8,459 bases of DNA from DAOTZU01 sp034433995 (GCA_034433995.1 DAOTZU010000104.1:1-8459); one strand, 5' to 3'; shown: positions 1 through 5,646, counted from the first letter of the stretch. The notes: generated by a model not told the origin, from the letters alone. Numbers and translations are program-made.

Positions 1-278
1 CTGGTGGAGAACTTGTTGCCGCAGATGTTCGCCACCTGATAGGTGTTGACGGCCCGCACGCCCCACCCATCCAAGAGCTCCAGGGTGTACAGCGCCCGGG
101 AATGGTTAATGCATCGCTCCAGGACCACGTCGTAGGCCCGCATCCGCGAAGGATCGTGCAGGTCAAAGACAAGCTCGCGGTCGTCCAAGAGATCCACCGC
201 GATCCCCCGTGCCTGGAAGGCCTCCAGGAGCAGTTTCTCCTCCACACGCACACGAGAAAGCAGCATGGCAATTTTCAT
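1..278 (-). CDS. lysX: LysX, LysW--L-2-aminoadipate ligase (N-terminal part, cut by window edge)
   Basis: ATP-grasp ligase that joins the alpha-amino group of 2-aminoadipate to the C-terminal Glu of LysW, protecting the amino group during lysine synthesis. Only the first 92 codons are present; the ATP-grasp catalytic part lies beyond position 1. The visible part starts MKIAMLLSRVRVEEKLLLEA and contains VVLERCINHSRALYTLELL, then VRAVNTYQVANICGNKFST. These match the LysX N-terminal pre-ATP-grasp domain as I remember it from Thermus (LERCVSQSRGL, PVVNRPEVIEACGDKW). The ATG at 278 is preceded by AGGGAG, 8 nt upstream. A 94-nt gap separates it from the PIN toxin gene, with no clear terminator, so it may be read from the lysW operon, the toxin-antitoxin promoter or both. 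ArgX, the ornithine-pathway paralogue, cannot be excluded from this fragment, but lysW and the AAA genes alongside favour LysX. Confidence 0.9.
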   Translation of the reverse strand, partial: MKIAMLLSRVRVEEKLLLEAFQARGIAVDLLDDRELVFDLHDPSRMRAYDVVLERCINHSRALYTLELLDGWGVRAVNTYQVANICGNKFST

Positions 279-372
279 GGCAAGACTCCCTTGTTTGGTG
301 TATGTCGCAACCGAACCGAGGCGGCAGGGCTCCTTGAGCGATCTTGCGCTCTCCGCCCCATGGGATATGCTA

Positions 373-774
373 CTACCAGATGGTTTCGACCTCGCTGAGT
401 AGAATTTGGCGATCGCGGCTCATGAGGGGCAGACCCAGGACCAAAGCGGTGGCGGCAATGATGCGATCTGGCAAATCAGGCACCTGAGCACGGGGGATCC
501 GGGGCAGAGCTATGGCGACCTCTTCGGTCAGGCTCATGGGAACCAGACCGGTTTCTCCCTGCAAAAGTGCGTGGATAAACTGTTCCACGAGCGGCGCTGG
601 AATTCGCCCTTTTTCCGCCAAGTAGATCATCTCTACGAGGCAGATCGTGGGCACGTAGATGATGACTTGTCCACGGTCACAGGCCTCAAAGATTTGTTTG
701 GCCGTCTCACTTAGACGCGGACTAGCTTCCAGATACCAGATGAGAGCATGGGTGTCTGTGACGCAATCAGGCAT
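373..774 (-). CDS. vapC: VapC-like PIN-domain ribonuclease toxin
   Basis: 133-residue single-domain PIN protein, normal for a VapC-type toxin, which typically is a Mg-dependent RNase. The acidic residues expected of the active site are present: D7 in CVTDTHALIWYLE, E48 in ICLVEMIYLAE, D103 in VPDLPDRIIAATALVLGLPL, and D121 in LMSRDRQI. The reading frame is open further upstream, but the ATG at 774 is preferred. Its A is the last base of the upstream antitoxin's TGA stop (TGATG overlap), CGGAG lies 10-11 nt before it, and the PIN fold starts right there. The overlap suggests translational coupling to the antitoxin. The module lies between two lysine genes in the same orientation. The family and fold are clear; the RNA target cannot be told from sequence. 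Confidence 0.88.
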   Translation of the reverse strand: MPDCVTDTHALIWYLEASPRLSETAKQIFEACDRGQVIIYVPTICLVEMIYLAEKGRIPAPLVEQFIHALLQGETGLVPMSLTEEVAIALPRIPRAQVPDLPDRIIAATALVLGLPLMSRDRQILLSEVETIW

Positions 775-1007
775 CAAAGGTTGCTCCGGGGAAAGCTGCC
801 CCACATCTCGCGACGCGCCTCGGCGATATCCTCATCCGTGATGTGTGATTCCCGCCAGAGCCCTTGGAGTGAGCGGCGAGGAACTGTTCTTTTGGTGATG
901 TCCCGTCGGATCTCAAGGGCGAGGCGCTCGATCAAACGTACCTGGTCCAAGACGCTCAAGCGTTTGGCCAAGTGCAACACATCTTCCAGCGCAGACGCTT
1001 TGTCCAT
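774..1007 (-). CDS. Antitoxin partner of the PIN toxin
   Basis: 77-residue protein directly upstream of, and overlapping by one base, the PIN toxin gene. The N-terminal half is an amphipathic helix pair (LEDVLHLAKRLSVLDQVRLI). The C-terminal half ends in RRSLQGLWRESHITDEDIAE and then ARREMW. This C-terminal pattern is, as I recall, common in small antitoxins paired with PIN toxins in Chloroflexota and cyanobacteria; the tail probably wraps the toxin. I see no classical AbrB, ribbon-helix-helix or Phd signature with certainty. The ATG at 1007 is chosen over an in-frame upstream start at 1037 because GAGGAAAG lies just before it and the longer start would run through the palindromic operator. 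The antitoxin assignment rests mainly on gene order, size and overlap. Confidence 0.8.
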   Translation of the reverse strand: MDKASALEDVLHLAKRLSVLDQVRLIERLALEIRRDITKRTVPRRSLQGLWRESHITDEDIAEARREMWGSFPRSNL

Positions 1008-1023
1008 GGTCTTTCCTCGTCCA

Positions 1024-1042
1024 GCAAGGTGCCGCACCTTGC
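1024..1042. promoter_or_regulatory. Palindromic operator of the toxin-antitoxin pair
   Basis: Perfect inverted repeat GCAAGGTGC-C-GCACCTTGC (9-bp arms around one base), lying in the 42-nt gap between the homoisocitrate dehydrogenase stop and the antitoxin start, 16 nt upstream of the antitoxin ATG. On the minus strand a TAAAAT element (1052-1047) sits just upstream, so a start near 1040 would fall inside the palindrome. No good -35 box is visible. Palindromes at this place are the usual binding sites for autoregulating antitoxins. Binding is inferred. As RNA it could also fold into a small hairpin. Confidence 0.6.
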
Positions 1043-1049
1043 ATTCATT

Positions 1050-2144
1050 TTAGCATATTTTTCCCAAAACCGCTTGCGTCACCTGTTCCGTGGTGGCGTT
1101 GCCGCCCAGGTCGGGGGTGAGCACGCCCTCTAACAATACCTCTCTCACGGCCCTGCGCACCCGCTCCCCGTGGATGGGTTCGCCCAGAAAATCCAATAAC
1201 ATGGCCACGGCCAGGAAGGTGGCCAGGGGGTTGGCGATGCCCTTGCCGGCGATATCGGGCGCGGAGCCGTGCACCGGCTCAAAGATGGCTTGGCGGTCGC
1301 CCACATTGCCGGAGGGGGCCAGGCCCAGCCCGCCCACCAACGCCGCTGCCTCGTCGGAGAGGATGTCGCCGAAAAGGTTGGTGGTGACGATGACGTCGAA
1401 CCGCTCCGGCTCGGTGATCAGGCGCATGGCGCAGGTATCCACCAGCATCTCCTCGGCCCGCACGTCGGGGAACTCTTGGGCCACCTGGAAAGCCGCCTCA
1501 CGAAAGAGGCCACAGGTGGCGCGCAAGACGTTGGCCTTGTGCACGATGGTGACCAGAGGAGAAGGATGAGGGATGAAGGATGAAGGATGAAGCGCAGCGG
1601 AAGAGGCGCGTTCTTGGTTGGGTGCCGGGTCCTTTGCGCTCTTGGCGCCTTGACGGTGGGCCCGCTCTTGGGCCAGGCGGAAGGCCATGCGGGCGATGCG
1701 CTCCGAGGCGGCGCGGGTGATCACCCGCTCGGTGATGGCCTCGTCGGCGGTGGCGCGCTCGCGGCCGGCGTAGAGGCCCTCGGTATTCTCGCGGACGATG
1801 AGCAGGTCAATCCCCGGCCGCGAGGAGGGCACAGGTTGGGAGCACACCGGCCGCAAGTTGGCATAGAGCCCCAAGGTGCGGCGCAGGGCCACGATGGGGC
1901 TTTTGTAGCCCGGCACCGGGCTAAGGGGCGAAGAGACCGCGCCGAACAGGGTGGCCTGGGCGCTCTGCACGGCCTGGAGGGTCTCCTCCGGCAGGGCCGT
2001 GCCCCGGCGCTGGAAGGTATCCCAGCCCGCCTCCGCCTGGAGGAACTCTAGCGCAAGGCCGGTGGCCTCCAATACCCGCCGCCCGGCGGGGACCACCTCG
2101 TGGCCGATGCCATCGCCTTCGATCAGGCAGATGCGATAGCTCAT
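1050..2144 (-). CDS. hicdh: Homoisocitrate dehydrogenase with an internal repeat-derived insertion
   Basis: NAD-dependent oxidative decarboxylation of homoisocitrate to 2-oxoadipate, the last step before the aminotransferase. 364 residues, about 30 longer than the roughly 334 residues of the Thermus enzyme. The start MSYRICLIEGDGIGHEV matches Thermus HICDH almost residue for residue. Further hallmarks are LRRTLGLYANLRP (87-99), VRENTEGLY (118-125), the catalytic-lysine segment VHKANVL (201-207), FGDILSDEAAALVGGLGLAP (258-277), and EPVHGSAPDIAGKGIANP (289-306). The excess length is one block, about residues 164-196 (GAKSAKDPAPNQER, then ALHPSSFIPHPSP), just before VHKANVL. Position 85 is Val in KSPIVALRR where the Thermus enzyme has Arg; fungal homoisocitrate dehydrogenases also have PIVALRR. 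The start ATG overlaps the lysU TGA (ATGA), so the genes are coupled; the reading frame upstream of that ATG is only lysU in another frame. An isopropylmalate dehydrogenase side activity is possible. Confidence 0.92.
   Translation of the reverse strand: MSYRICLIEGDGIGHEVVPAGRRVLEATGLALEFLQAEAGWDTFQRRGTALPEETLQAVQSAQATLFGAVSSPLSPVPGYKSPIVALRRTLGLYANLRPVCSQPVPSSRPGIDLLIVRENTEGLYAGRERATADEAITERVITRAASERIARMAFRLAQERAHRQGAKSAKDPAPNQERASSAALHPSSFIPHPSPLVTIVHKANVLRATCGLFREAAFQVAQEFPDVRAEEMLVDTCAMRLITEPERFDVIVTTNLFGDILSDEAAALVGGLGLAPSGNVGDRQAIFEPVHGSAPDIAGKGIANPLATFLAVAMLLDFLGEPIHGERVRRAVREVLLEGVLTPDLGGNATTEQVTQAVLGKIC
1557..1655. repeat. Dispersed-repeat fragment inserted in frame inside homoisocitrate dehydrogenase
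   Basis: About 96 bases with no counterpart in the Thermus homologue. On the plus strand, 1564-1591 is four heptads, GGATGAG then GGATGAA three times, the same heptad family (reverse complement TTCATCC) as the block at 2762-2793. Positions 1631-1653 read CTTTGCGCTCTTGGCGCCTT-like, which resembles a widespread non-coding dispersed repeat of the type GGCGCCAAG-CGCAAAGG. Between them lies unassigned sequence. The insert keeps the frame and has no stop. Edges are approximate, set by comparing the flanking protein with the Thermus sequence from memory. Confidence 0.65.
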
Positions 2145-2638
2145 GCCTTGCCTCCCAGAGGCAAACAGCCGTGGTTGCGGTAGTAGGCCACGATGCCGCC
2201 CTCGCGCCAGACCTCCCGCAGCCATTGGGGCGGCTGGGGCAGGGCGATGGTCTGGCCATCGGCGATGATGGCCGGGGCCTCCAGGTCAAAGGTCACCTCC
2301 TGGCCATCGTGGAGGATGTGGGTCAGATCGGCGGTAAAGAGGGGCAGACCCAGGTTGAGGGCGTTGCGATAAAAGATGCGGGCAAAGCTGGGTGCGATGA
2401 TGGCGGCGATGCCCACCACATGGAGCGCCCGCGGCGCGTACTCGCGAGAGGAGCCGCAGCCGAAATTGTGCCCGGCCACGATCAGGTCGCCCCGTTGCAC
2501 CGTCTTGGCGAATTCGGGCCGCGCCTCGATAAAGGGATACTTGCCCAACTCCGCCTCGGAGGTCATGTAGGGGGCATACCGCCCCGGCACGATCTGGTCC
2601 GTATCCACATTATCGCCGAAAAGCCAGATTCTAGCCAT
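2141..2638 (-). CDS. lysU: Homoaconitase small subunit (LysU)
   Basis: 165-residue swivel-domain subunit that pairs with LysT to convert homocitrate to homoisocitrate through homoaconitate. Starts MARIWLFGDNVDTDQIVPGR, then YAPYMTSEAELGKYPF, the substrate-loop region. The family signature GHNFGCGSSREYAPRAL spans about residues 56-72, followed by IIAPSFARIFYRNALNLGLP (80-99). Length is normal for LysU/LeuD-like proteins (about 160-165). Fit to Thermus LysU (PGKYAPFM, GSSREYAPEAL) and context favour homoaconitase over isopropylmalate isomerase, though the two families are close and some members are dual. The ATG at 2638 has GGAAAGGAT just upstream. Its stop overlaps the next start (ATGA). Unlike most of the operon it is preceded by a 150-nt gap filled with repeats, so its translation must start independently of lysT. 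Confidence 0.93.
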   Translation of the reverse strand: MARIWLFGDNVDTDQIVPGRYAPYMTSEAELGKYPFIEARPEFAKTVQRGDLIVAGHNFGCGSSREYAPRALHVVGIAAIIAPSFARIFYRNALNLGLPLFTADLTHILHDGQEVTFDLEAPAIIADGQTIALPQPPQWLREVWREGGIVAYYRNHGCLPLGGKA

Positions 2639-2664
2639 ACGCGAATATCCTTTCCGAGAAGCTC

Positions 2665-2758
2665 TCAGCCGTCAGCAGTCAGCGGTCAGCCATCAGCGAT
2701 CAGCAGACAGCCTTTGCTTCCTGGCTGACAGCTGATAGCGGAAAGCTGACGGCTGACC
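2665..2758. repeat. Inverted heptad-repeat island between lysT and lysU
   Basis: Strict 7-nt periodicity. On the plus strand six units of TCAGC+2 variable bases (2665-2706) and one ACAGCCT are followed by a spacer of about 10 nt, then units of GCTGA+2 (2724-2737), a degenerate GCGGAAA, and two more GCTGA+2 units (2745-2758). The two arms are opposed, so DNA or RNA could fold into one long imperfect hairpin. It starts 27 nt upstream of the lysU ATG, just before its ribosome binding site. No coding frame through it looks like a protein. Same design as the pair of arrays at 5386-5520. Confidence 0.85.
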
Positions 2759-2761
2759 GCT

Positions 2762-2793
2762 TTCATCCCTCATCCTTCCGCCTTCATCCTTCA
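2762..2793. repeat. TTCATCC heptad block overlapping the lysT stop codon
   Basis: Plus-strand heptads TTCATCC, CTCATCC, TTCCGCC, TTCATCC and a partial TTCA. The lysT stop (TGA on the minus strand, 2793-2791) is formed by the edge of this block. The same heptad family, in the opposite orientation, is inserted in the homoisocitrate dehydrogenase gene (1564-1591). Confidence 0.75.
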
Positions 2794-4038
2794 GAGTGCC
2801 CCCGGGTCCGTGATCACGCCCGTCACGGCGGTGGCGGCGGCGGTCTCGGGGGAGCCCAGGTAGATCAGCCCCGCCGGATCGCCCATGCGCCCGCGGAAGT
2901 TGCGGTTGGCGGTGGAGAAGCACACCTCTCCCGCGCCGATGACGCCCATGTGCCGCCCAATACACGGCCCGCAGCCCGGCGTGCCGATGGTGGCGCCCGC
3001 CTCCAGGAGGGTCGCCAACGTGCCATCGGCCACGGCGGCTTGCAAGATGCGGTGTGAGGCGGGGATGACCAACAACCTCACCCCCGGCGCCACCTTGCGC
3101 CCCTTGAGGATGCGGGCGGCGGCCTGCAGATCTTCCAAGCGGCCGTTGGTGCAGGTGCCGATGAACACTTGGTTCACGCGGATATCGCCCAGCTCGGCGG
3201 CGGGGCGCACATGGTCCACCTCCGGCGGCACAGAAACTTGGGAGGTGAGGCTATCCAGATCGACCTCGATGGTGCGCGCATAGTGGGCCTCTTGGGGCGG
3301 GCGCAGCCAAGCGGGGGCGGGAAAGCGCCGGGCCACCTCGCCCGCAGGGAAGATGAGCCCCGCCTTGGCCCCCAGCTCGGTGGTCATGGAGCAAAGGGTC
3401 TCGCGGCCATCGAGGCTGAGCCACTCCAGGCCGTGAAATTCGACCGCTTGATAGTTGGCCCCCTCCAGGGTCAACAGGCCGCAGAGGTAAAGGCTCAAAT
3501 CTTTGGCCGAGACATGGGGACGGAACCGCCCCTGCACCTTCACCCGCAACGTCTCGGGCACACGCAGCCACGTGCGCCCGCTGGCCAGGGCCAGGGCCAT
3601 ATCGCGGGTGCCCACGCCCGTGCCAAAGGCGCCCACGGCGCCGTAGGCGTTGGCGTGGGAATCCGCCCCCAGGGCGATCTGCCCTGGCTGCACCAACCCC
3701 TCTTCGATCATCACCTGGTGGCAGACGCCATAGCCCACATCGTAAAAATGCTTGATCCCCTGCTCCGCCACCCAGCGGCGCACCAACACTTGGGCGTTGG
3801 CCGTCTGCACCGAGGCCGCGGGCGCCACGTGGTCCATGATCACCACCACCCGCTCGGGATCGTACACCCGCTGGCAGCCCAGCTCGTCCCGCAGGGCGGC
3901 GATGATCTCGGGCGTCAGCGAATCATGACACATGCAGCGATCCACTTCCACAATCACCAAATCGCCGGCCCGTACCTCCTGGCCGGCAGCGTGGGAGAGG
4001 ATCTGCTCCGCCAAGGTCGCACCCTCGTTGTGGGCCAT
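2791..4038 (-). CDS. lysT: Homoaconitase large subunit (LysT)
   Basis: 415-residue [4Fe-4S] subunit of homoaconitase, acting with LysU on homocitrate. The three cluster-binding cysteines are C296 in FIGTCTNGR and C356/C359 in TPGCGPCIGRHMG. Other aconitase-family blocks are VIMDHVAPAA (67-75), GVCHQVMIEEGL (104-115), GADSHANAYGAVGAFGTGVG (124-143) and STANRNFRGRMG (375-386). It fits Thermus LysT closely. The ATG at 4038 is preferred to the in-frame ATG at 4056: AGGA lies about 9 nt before it, it follows the homocitrate synthase stop by one base, and homologues begin with the TLAEQILSH segment soon after. The C-terminus (TDPGAL) ends a few residues earlier than the Thermus protein as I recall it, with the stop lying in a TTCATCC repeat, so a short tail may have been lost. 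Isopropylmalate isomerase is the main alternative; the operon argues against it. Confidence 0.93.
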   Translation of the reverse strand: MAHNEGATLAEQILSHAAGQEVRAGDLVIVEVDRCMCHDSLTPEIIAALRDELGCQRVYDPERVVVIMDHVAPAASVQTANAQVLVRRWVAEQGIKHFYDVGYGVCHQVMIEEGLVQPGQIALGADSHANAYGAVGAFGTGVGTRDMALALASGRTWLRVPETLRVKVQGRFRPHVSAKDLSLYLCGLLTLEGANYQAVEFHGLEWLSLDGRETLCSMTTELGAKAGLIFPAGEVARRFPAPAWLRPPQEAHYARTIEVDLDSLTSQVSVPPEVDHVRPAAELGDIRVNQVFIGTCTNGRLEDLQAAARILKGRKVAPGVRLLVIPASHRILQAAVADGTLATLLEAGATIGTPGCGPCIGRHMGVIGAGEVCFSTANRNFRGRMGDPAGLIYLGSPETAAATAVTGVITDPGAL

Positions 4039-4039
4039 C

Positions 4040-5185
4040 TCAGTCGTTCCTATCAATGTGTTCCGCGATCCACTCGCGCAGCACGCTATCCACGTCGTCC
4101 AACGTCAAGGGGCGCTCATCGGCCATTTTCTTGATCTGGTTGGTGACCAGCTTGATCTGGTCATCGGGGATGTTCAAGTTGAGCTGTTCGGCGCGGGCCT
4201 TGACGGCGTTCCAGCCGGTGAGCCGGTGGGCGATGCTGATGTAGCGGCTCATGCCAAAATCTTGGGGTGAGAGGATCTCGTAGGTTTCGGGCTTGTTCAA
4301 CACCGCTTTGGCGTGGATGCCGGCCTTGTGGGTAAAGGCGGTGATGCCGGTGATATAGTTGTTAAAGGGGATATCCACGCCCACCATCTCGGCCACCATG
4401 CTATCCAGCTCCCGCAGCATGGTCAGGCGGTATTTGCGCACGGCCTCGCGGTTGCTGGCATAGATGCGGGCGATGAGGCCTCCCAAGGGGGCGATGCCGT
4501 TGCGCTCGCCGATGCCCAGGATGCTGGTATCCACGTGGGTGGCTCCGGCCTCCAGGGCGCAGTAGGCGTTGGCGATGGCGCAGCCCGAGTCGTTGTGGCC
4601 GTGGAACTCGATATCGCAATGCACCAACTGCTTGAGTTCGCTCACGATCTGGTACACTTGTAGCGGCGTGGCCACGCCCACCGTGTCGGCAATGCCCACC
4701 CGGTTCACCCCCAAGGCATCCACTTCCTGGTAGATGGCAAAGATGTCTTGCTTTTCGCTGCGGAACGAGTCCTCGGTGCTGAACCGCACCTCCAGCCCTT
4801 GGTCGCGGATGTAGCTCACCACCTCCTTGGCCATGCGGATGATGGTGGGGATGTCCTTGCCGTGGCTGAACTGGCGCAACATGGAAGAGGTGCCGATGAC
4901 CACGTCAATCCCATGGACGCCGGTGCTGACGGCCAACTTGGCATCCTCCAGGGTGCAGCGCGTGTGGGTCAAGATTTTGGCCTTCAGCCCCAGGCGGGCG
5001 ATGGTCTTGCAATCCTCCAAGCTTTGCGGCGAGGCCGCCGGCGAGGTCAGCTCGATATATTCGACGCCGAACTCATCCAGGGCCTGGGCGATCCTGATCT
5101 TTTGCTCGGTGGTAAAGTTGGCGCCGACGAATTGCTCGCCTTCGCGCAGGGTGGATTCGATGATGTTGAATTTGTCCACGGGCAT
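4040..5185 (-). CDS. lys20: Homocitrate synthase
   Basis: Condenses acetyl-CoA with 2-oxoglutarate to homocitrate, the committed and usually lysine-inhibited step of the AAA pathway. 381-residue DRE-TIM metallolyase. Catalytic and metal-site motifs: IIESTLREGEQF (8-19, E10 and R14), ASPQS (51-55), VRFSTEDSFR (133-142), GIADTVG (164-170), HGHND with H195/H197, LGIGERNGIAPLGG (223-236) and FTHKAGIHAKA (284-294). The first metal ligand is Glu as in Schizosaccharomyces pombe Lys4 rather than Asp as in Thermus, and the C-terminal part (RLTGWNAVKARAEQLNLN, DDQIKLVT, LDDVDSVLREW) is closer to the fungal protein as I recall it. The ATG at 5185 starts 8 nt after the lysW stop with GGGGAG about 12 nt upstream. 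A GTG at 5197, overlapping the lysW stop, would add four residues and cannot be excluded. 2-isopropylmalate synthase is unlikely given these motifs. Confidence 0.95.
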   Translation of the reverse strand: MPVDKFNIIESTLREGEQFVGANFTTEQKIRIAQALDEFGVEYIELTSPAASPQSLEDCKTIARLGLKAKILTHTRCTLEDAKLAVSTGVHGIDVVIGTSSMLRQFSHGKDIPTIIRMAKEVVSYIRDQGLEVRFSTEDSFRSEKQDIFAIYQEVDALGVNRVGIADTVGVATPLQVYQIVSELKQLVHCDIEFHGHNDSGCAIANAYCALEAGATHVDTSILGIGERNGIAPLGGLIARIYASNREAVRKYRLTMLRELDSMVAEMVGVDIPFNNYITGITAFTHKAGIHAKAVLNKPETYEILSPQDFGMSRYISIAHRLTGWNAVKARAEQLNLNIPDDQIKLVTNQIKKMADERPLTLDDVDSVLREWIAEHIDRND

Positions 5186-5193
5186 GGCCTTGT

Positions 5194-5358
5194 TCACTCC
5201 CCCCAATCTTCTTCTTCTTCTGGAGCCAGTTCCAAGGTCGGCGGATCGAGGCTGACGACCTCCAGCTCGACGCCGCAATCGGGGCAATCAATGATTTCCC
5301 CCTCCAGCACGTCCTTCAGCTCGATCTCGGCGGCGCATTCCGGGCACGTGGCGATCAT
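5194..5358 (-). CDS. lysW: LysW, amino-group carrier protein for lysine biosynthesis
   Basis: 54-residue acidic carrier on whose C-terminal Glu the alpha-amino group of 2-aminoadipate is tethered by LysX and then processed by LysZ, LysY, LysJ and LysK. The protein begins MIATCPECAAEIELKD and has a zinc knuckle, C5-x2-C8 and C25-x2-C28 (IIDCPDCGVELEV). It ends in a poly-Glu run and the diagnostic EDWGE tail. Length matches the family (about 54). The start is fixed by a near-perfect Shine-Dalgarno sequence, AAAGGAGGTGA (5374-5364), 8 nt before the ATG, the strongest in the operon, fitting a carrier needed in quantity. It is the first gene after the leader and attenuator. The stop is followed 8 nt later by the homocitrate synthase ATG. 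Confidence 0.97.
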   Translation of the reverse strand: MIATCPECAAEIELKDVLEGEIIDCPDCGVELEVVSLDPPTLELAPEEEEDWGE

Positions 5359-5385
5359 GGTGTTCACCTCCTTTCTGTATAGTAA

Positions 5386-5434
5386 TCAGCCATCAGCGGT
5401 CAGCTATCAGCTCTCAGCTTTCAGCGGTCAGCTT
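5386..5434. repeat. TCAGCNN heptad array upstream of lysW
   Basis: Seven exact-period units of TCAGC plus two variable bases (CA, GG, TA, TC, TT, GG, TT) on the plus strand. It starts 28 nt upstream of the lysW ATG, just before the Shine-Dalgarno sequence, and is opposed by the GCTGANN array at 5493-5520. It would be part of the lysW 5' untranslated RNA. Confidence 0.85.
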
Positions 5435-5480
5435 GGGGACATCAGAGCTTGGTAGATCATCGGAGTTCGGTCACTTTAGT

Positions 5481-5520
5481 TATCAGCTAAAGGCTGATAG
5501 CTGATCACTGACGGCTGATC
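5481..5520. repeat. Opposed GCTGANN heptad array in the lysW leader
   Basis: TATCAGCT at 5481 is followed by units GCTGATA, GCTGATC, ACTGACG and GCTGATC (5493-5520). Orientation is opposite to the array at 5386-5434, about 46 nt away, so the two can pair as arms of a long imperfect hairpin, as at 2665-2758. The stretch between the arms (5435-5480) shows nothing recognisable. Confidence 0.75.
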
Positions 5521-5570
5521 GCCACCCAGCGGCGCTGCGGGGCATTGATGGCGGAACGTTCGAGGATTAA

Positions 5571-5612
5571 GAAAAAGCAGCCTTTCCGCCTTCAAGGTCT
5601 GGAAAAGCTGCT
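5571..5612 (-). terminator. Rho-independent terminator in the lysW leader (attenuator)
   Basis: On the minus strand AGCAGCTTTTCC (5612-5601) can pair with GGAAAGGCTGCT (5587-5576): 12 pairs, one of them G-U, around a 13-nt loop, with a TTTTTC run at the end. It lies about 190 nt after the predicted transcription start and 213 nt before the lysW ATG, so it would stop transcripts before the operon. It may also end transcripts from the upstream membrane-protein gene. Confidence 0.82.
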
Positions 5613-5646
5613 CTATTCTCCGGTCATATCGCCGAGCAGGGGCAAC

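Noticed and set aside
279..363. 27-residue frame between vapC and lysX, ending in an ATGA overlap with the lysX start
   Set aside because: No ribosome binding site, arginine- and proline-rich random composition, and no Lys-codon or hairpin design; probably chance.
2145..2225. 27-residue N-terminal extension of homoisocitrate dehydrogenase (start at 2225)
   Set aside because: It lies entirely in lysU in another frame, and homologues begin exactly at MSYRICLIEGDG.
3169..4134. 321-codon open frame on the plus strand, and similar long plus-strand frames at 4748-5455, 2171-2728 and 5782-6258
   Set aside because: They lie antisense to well-recognised genes, have His/Gly/Arg-rich low-complexity translations typical of GC-rich shadow frames, and match no protein I know.
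5186..5287. 34-residue N-terminal extension of homocitrate synthase
   Set aside because: It is the lysW coding sequence read in another frame (arginine-rich translation); LysW with its EDWGE tail is clearly the real product there.
5386..5520. CRISPR or iteron-type replication origin
   Set aside because: Seven-nt units with two free bases and opposed arms are too short for CRISPR, and there is no replication initiator gene or AT-rich region beside them.
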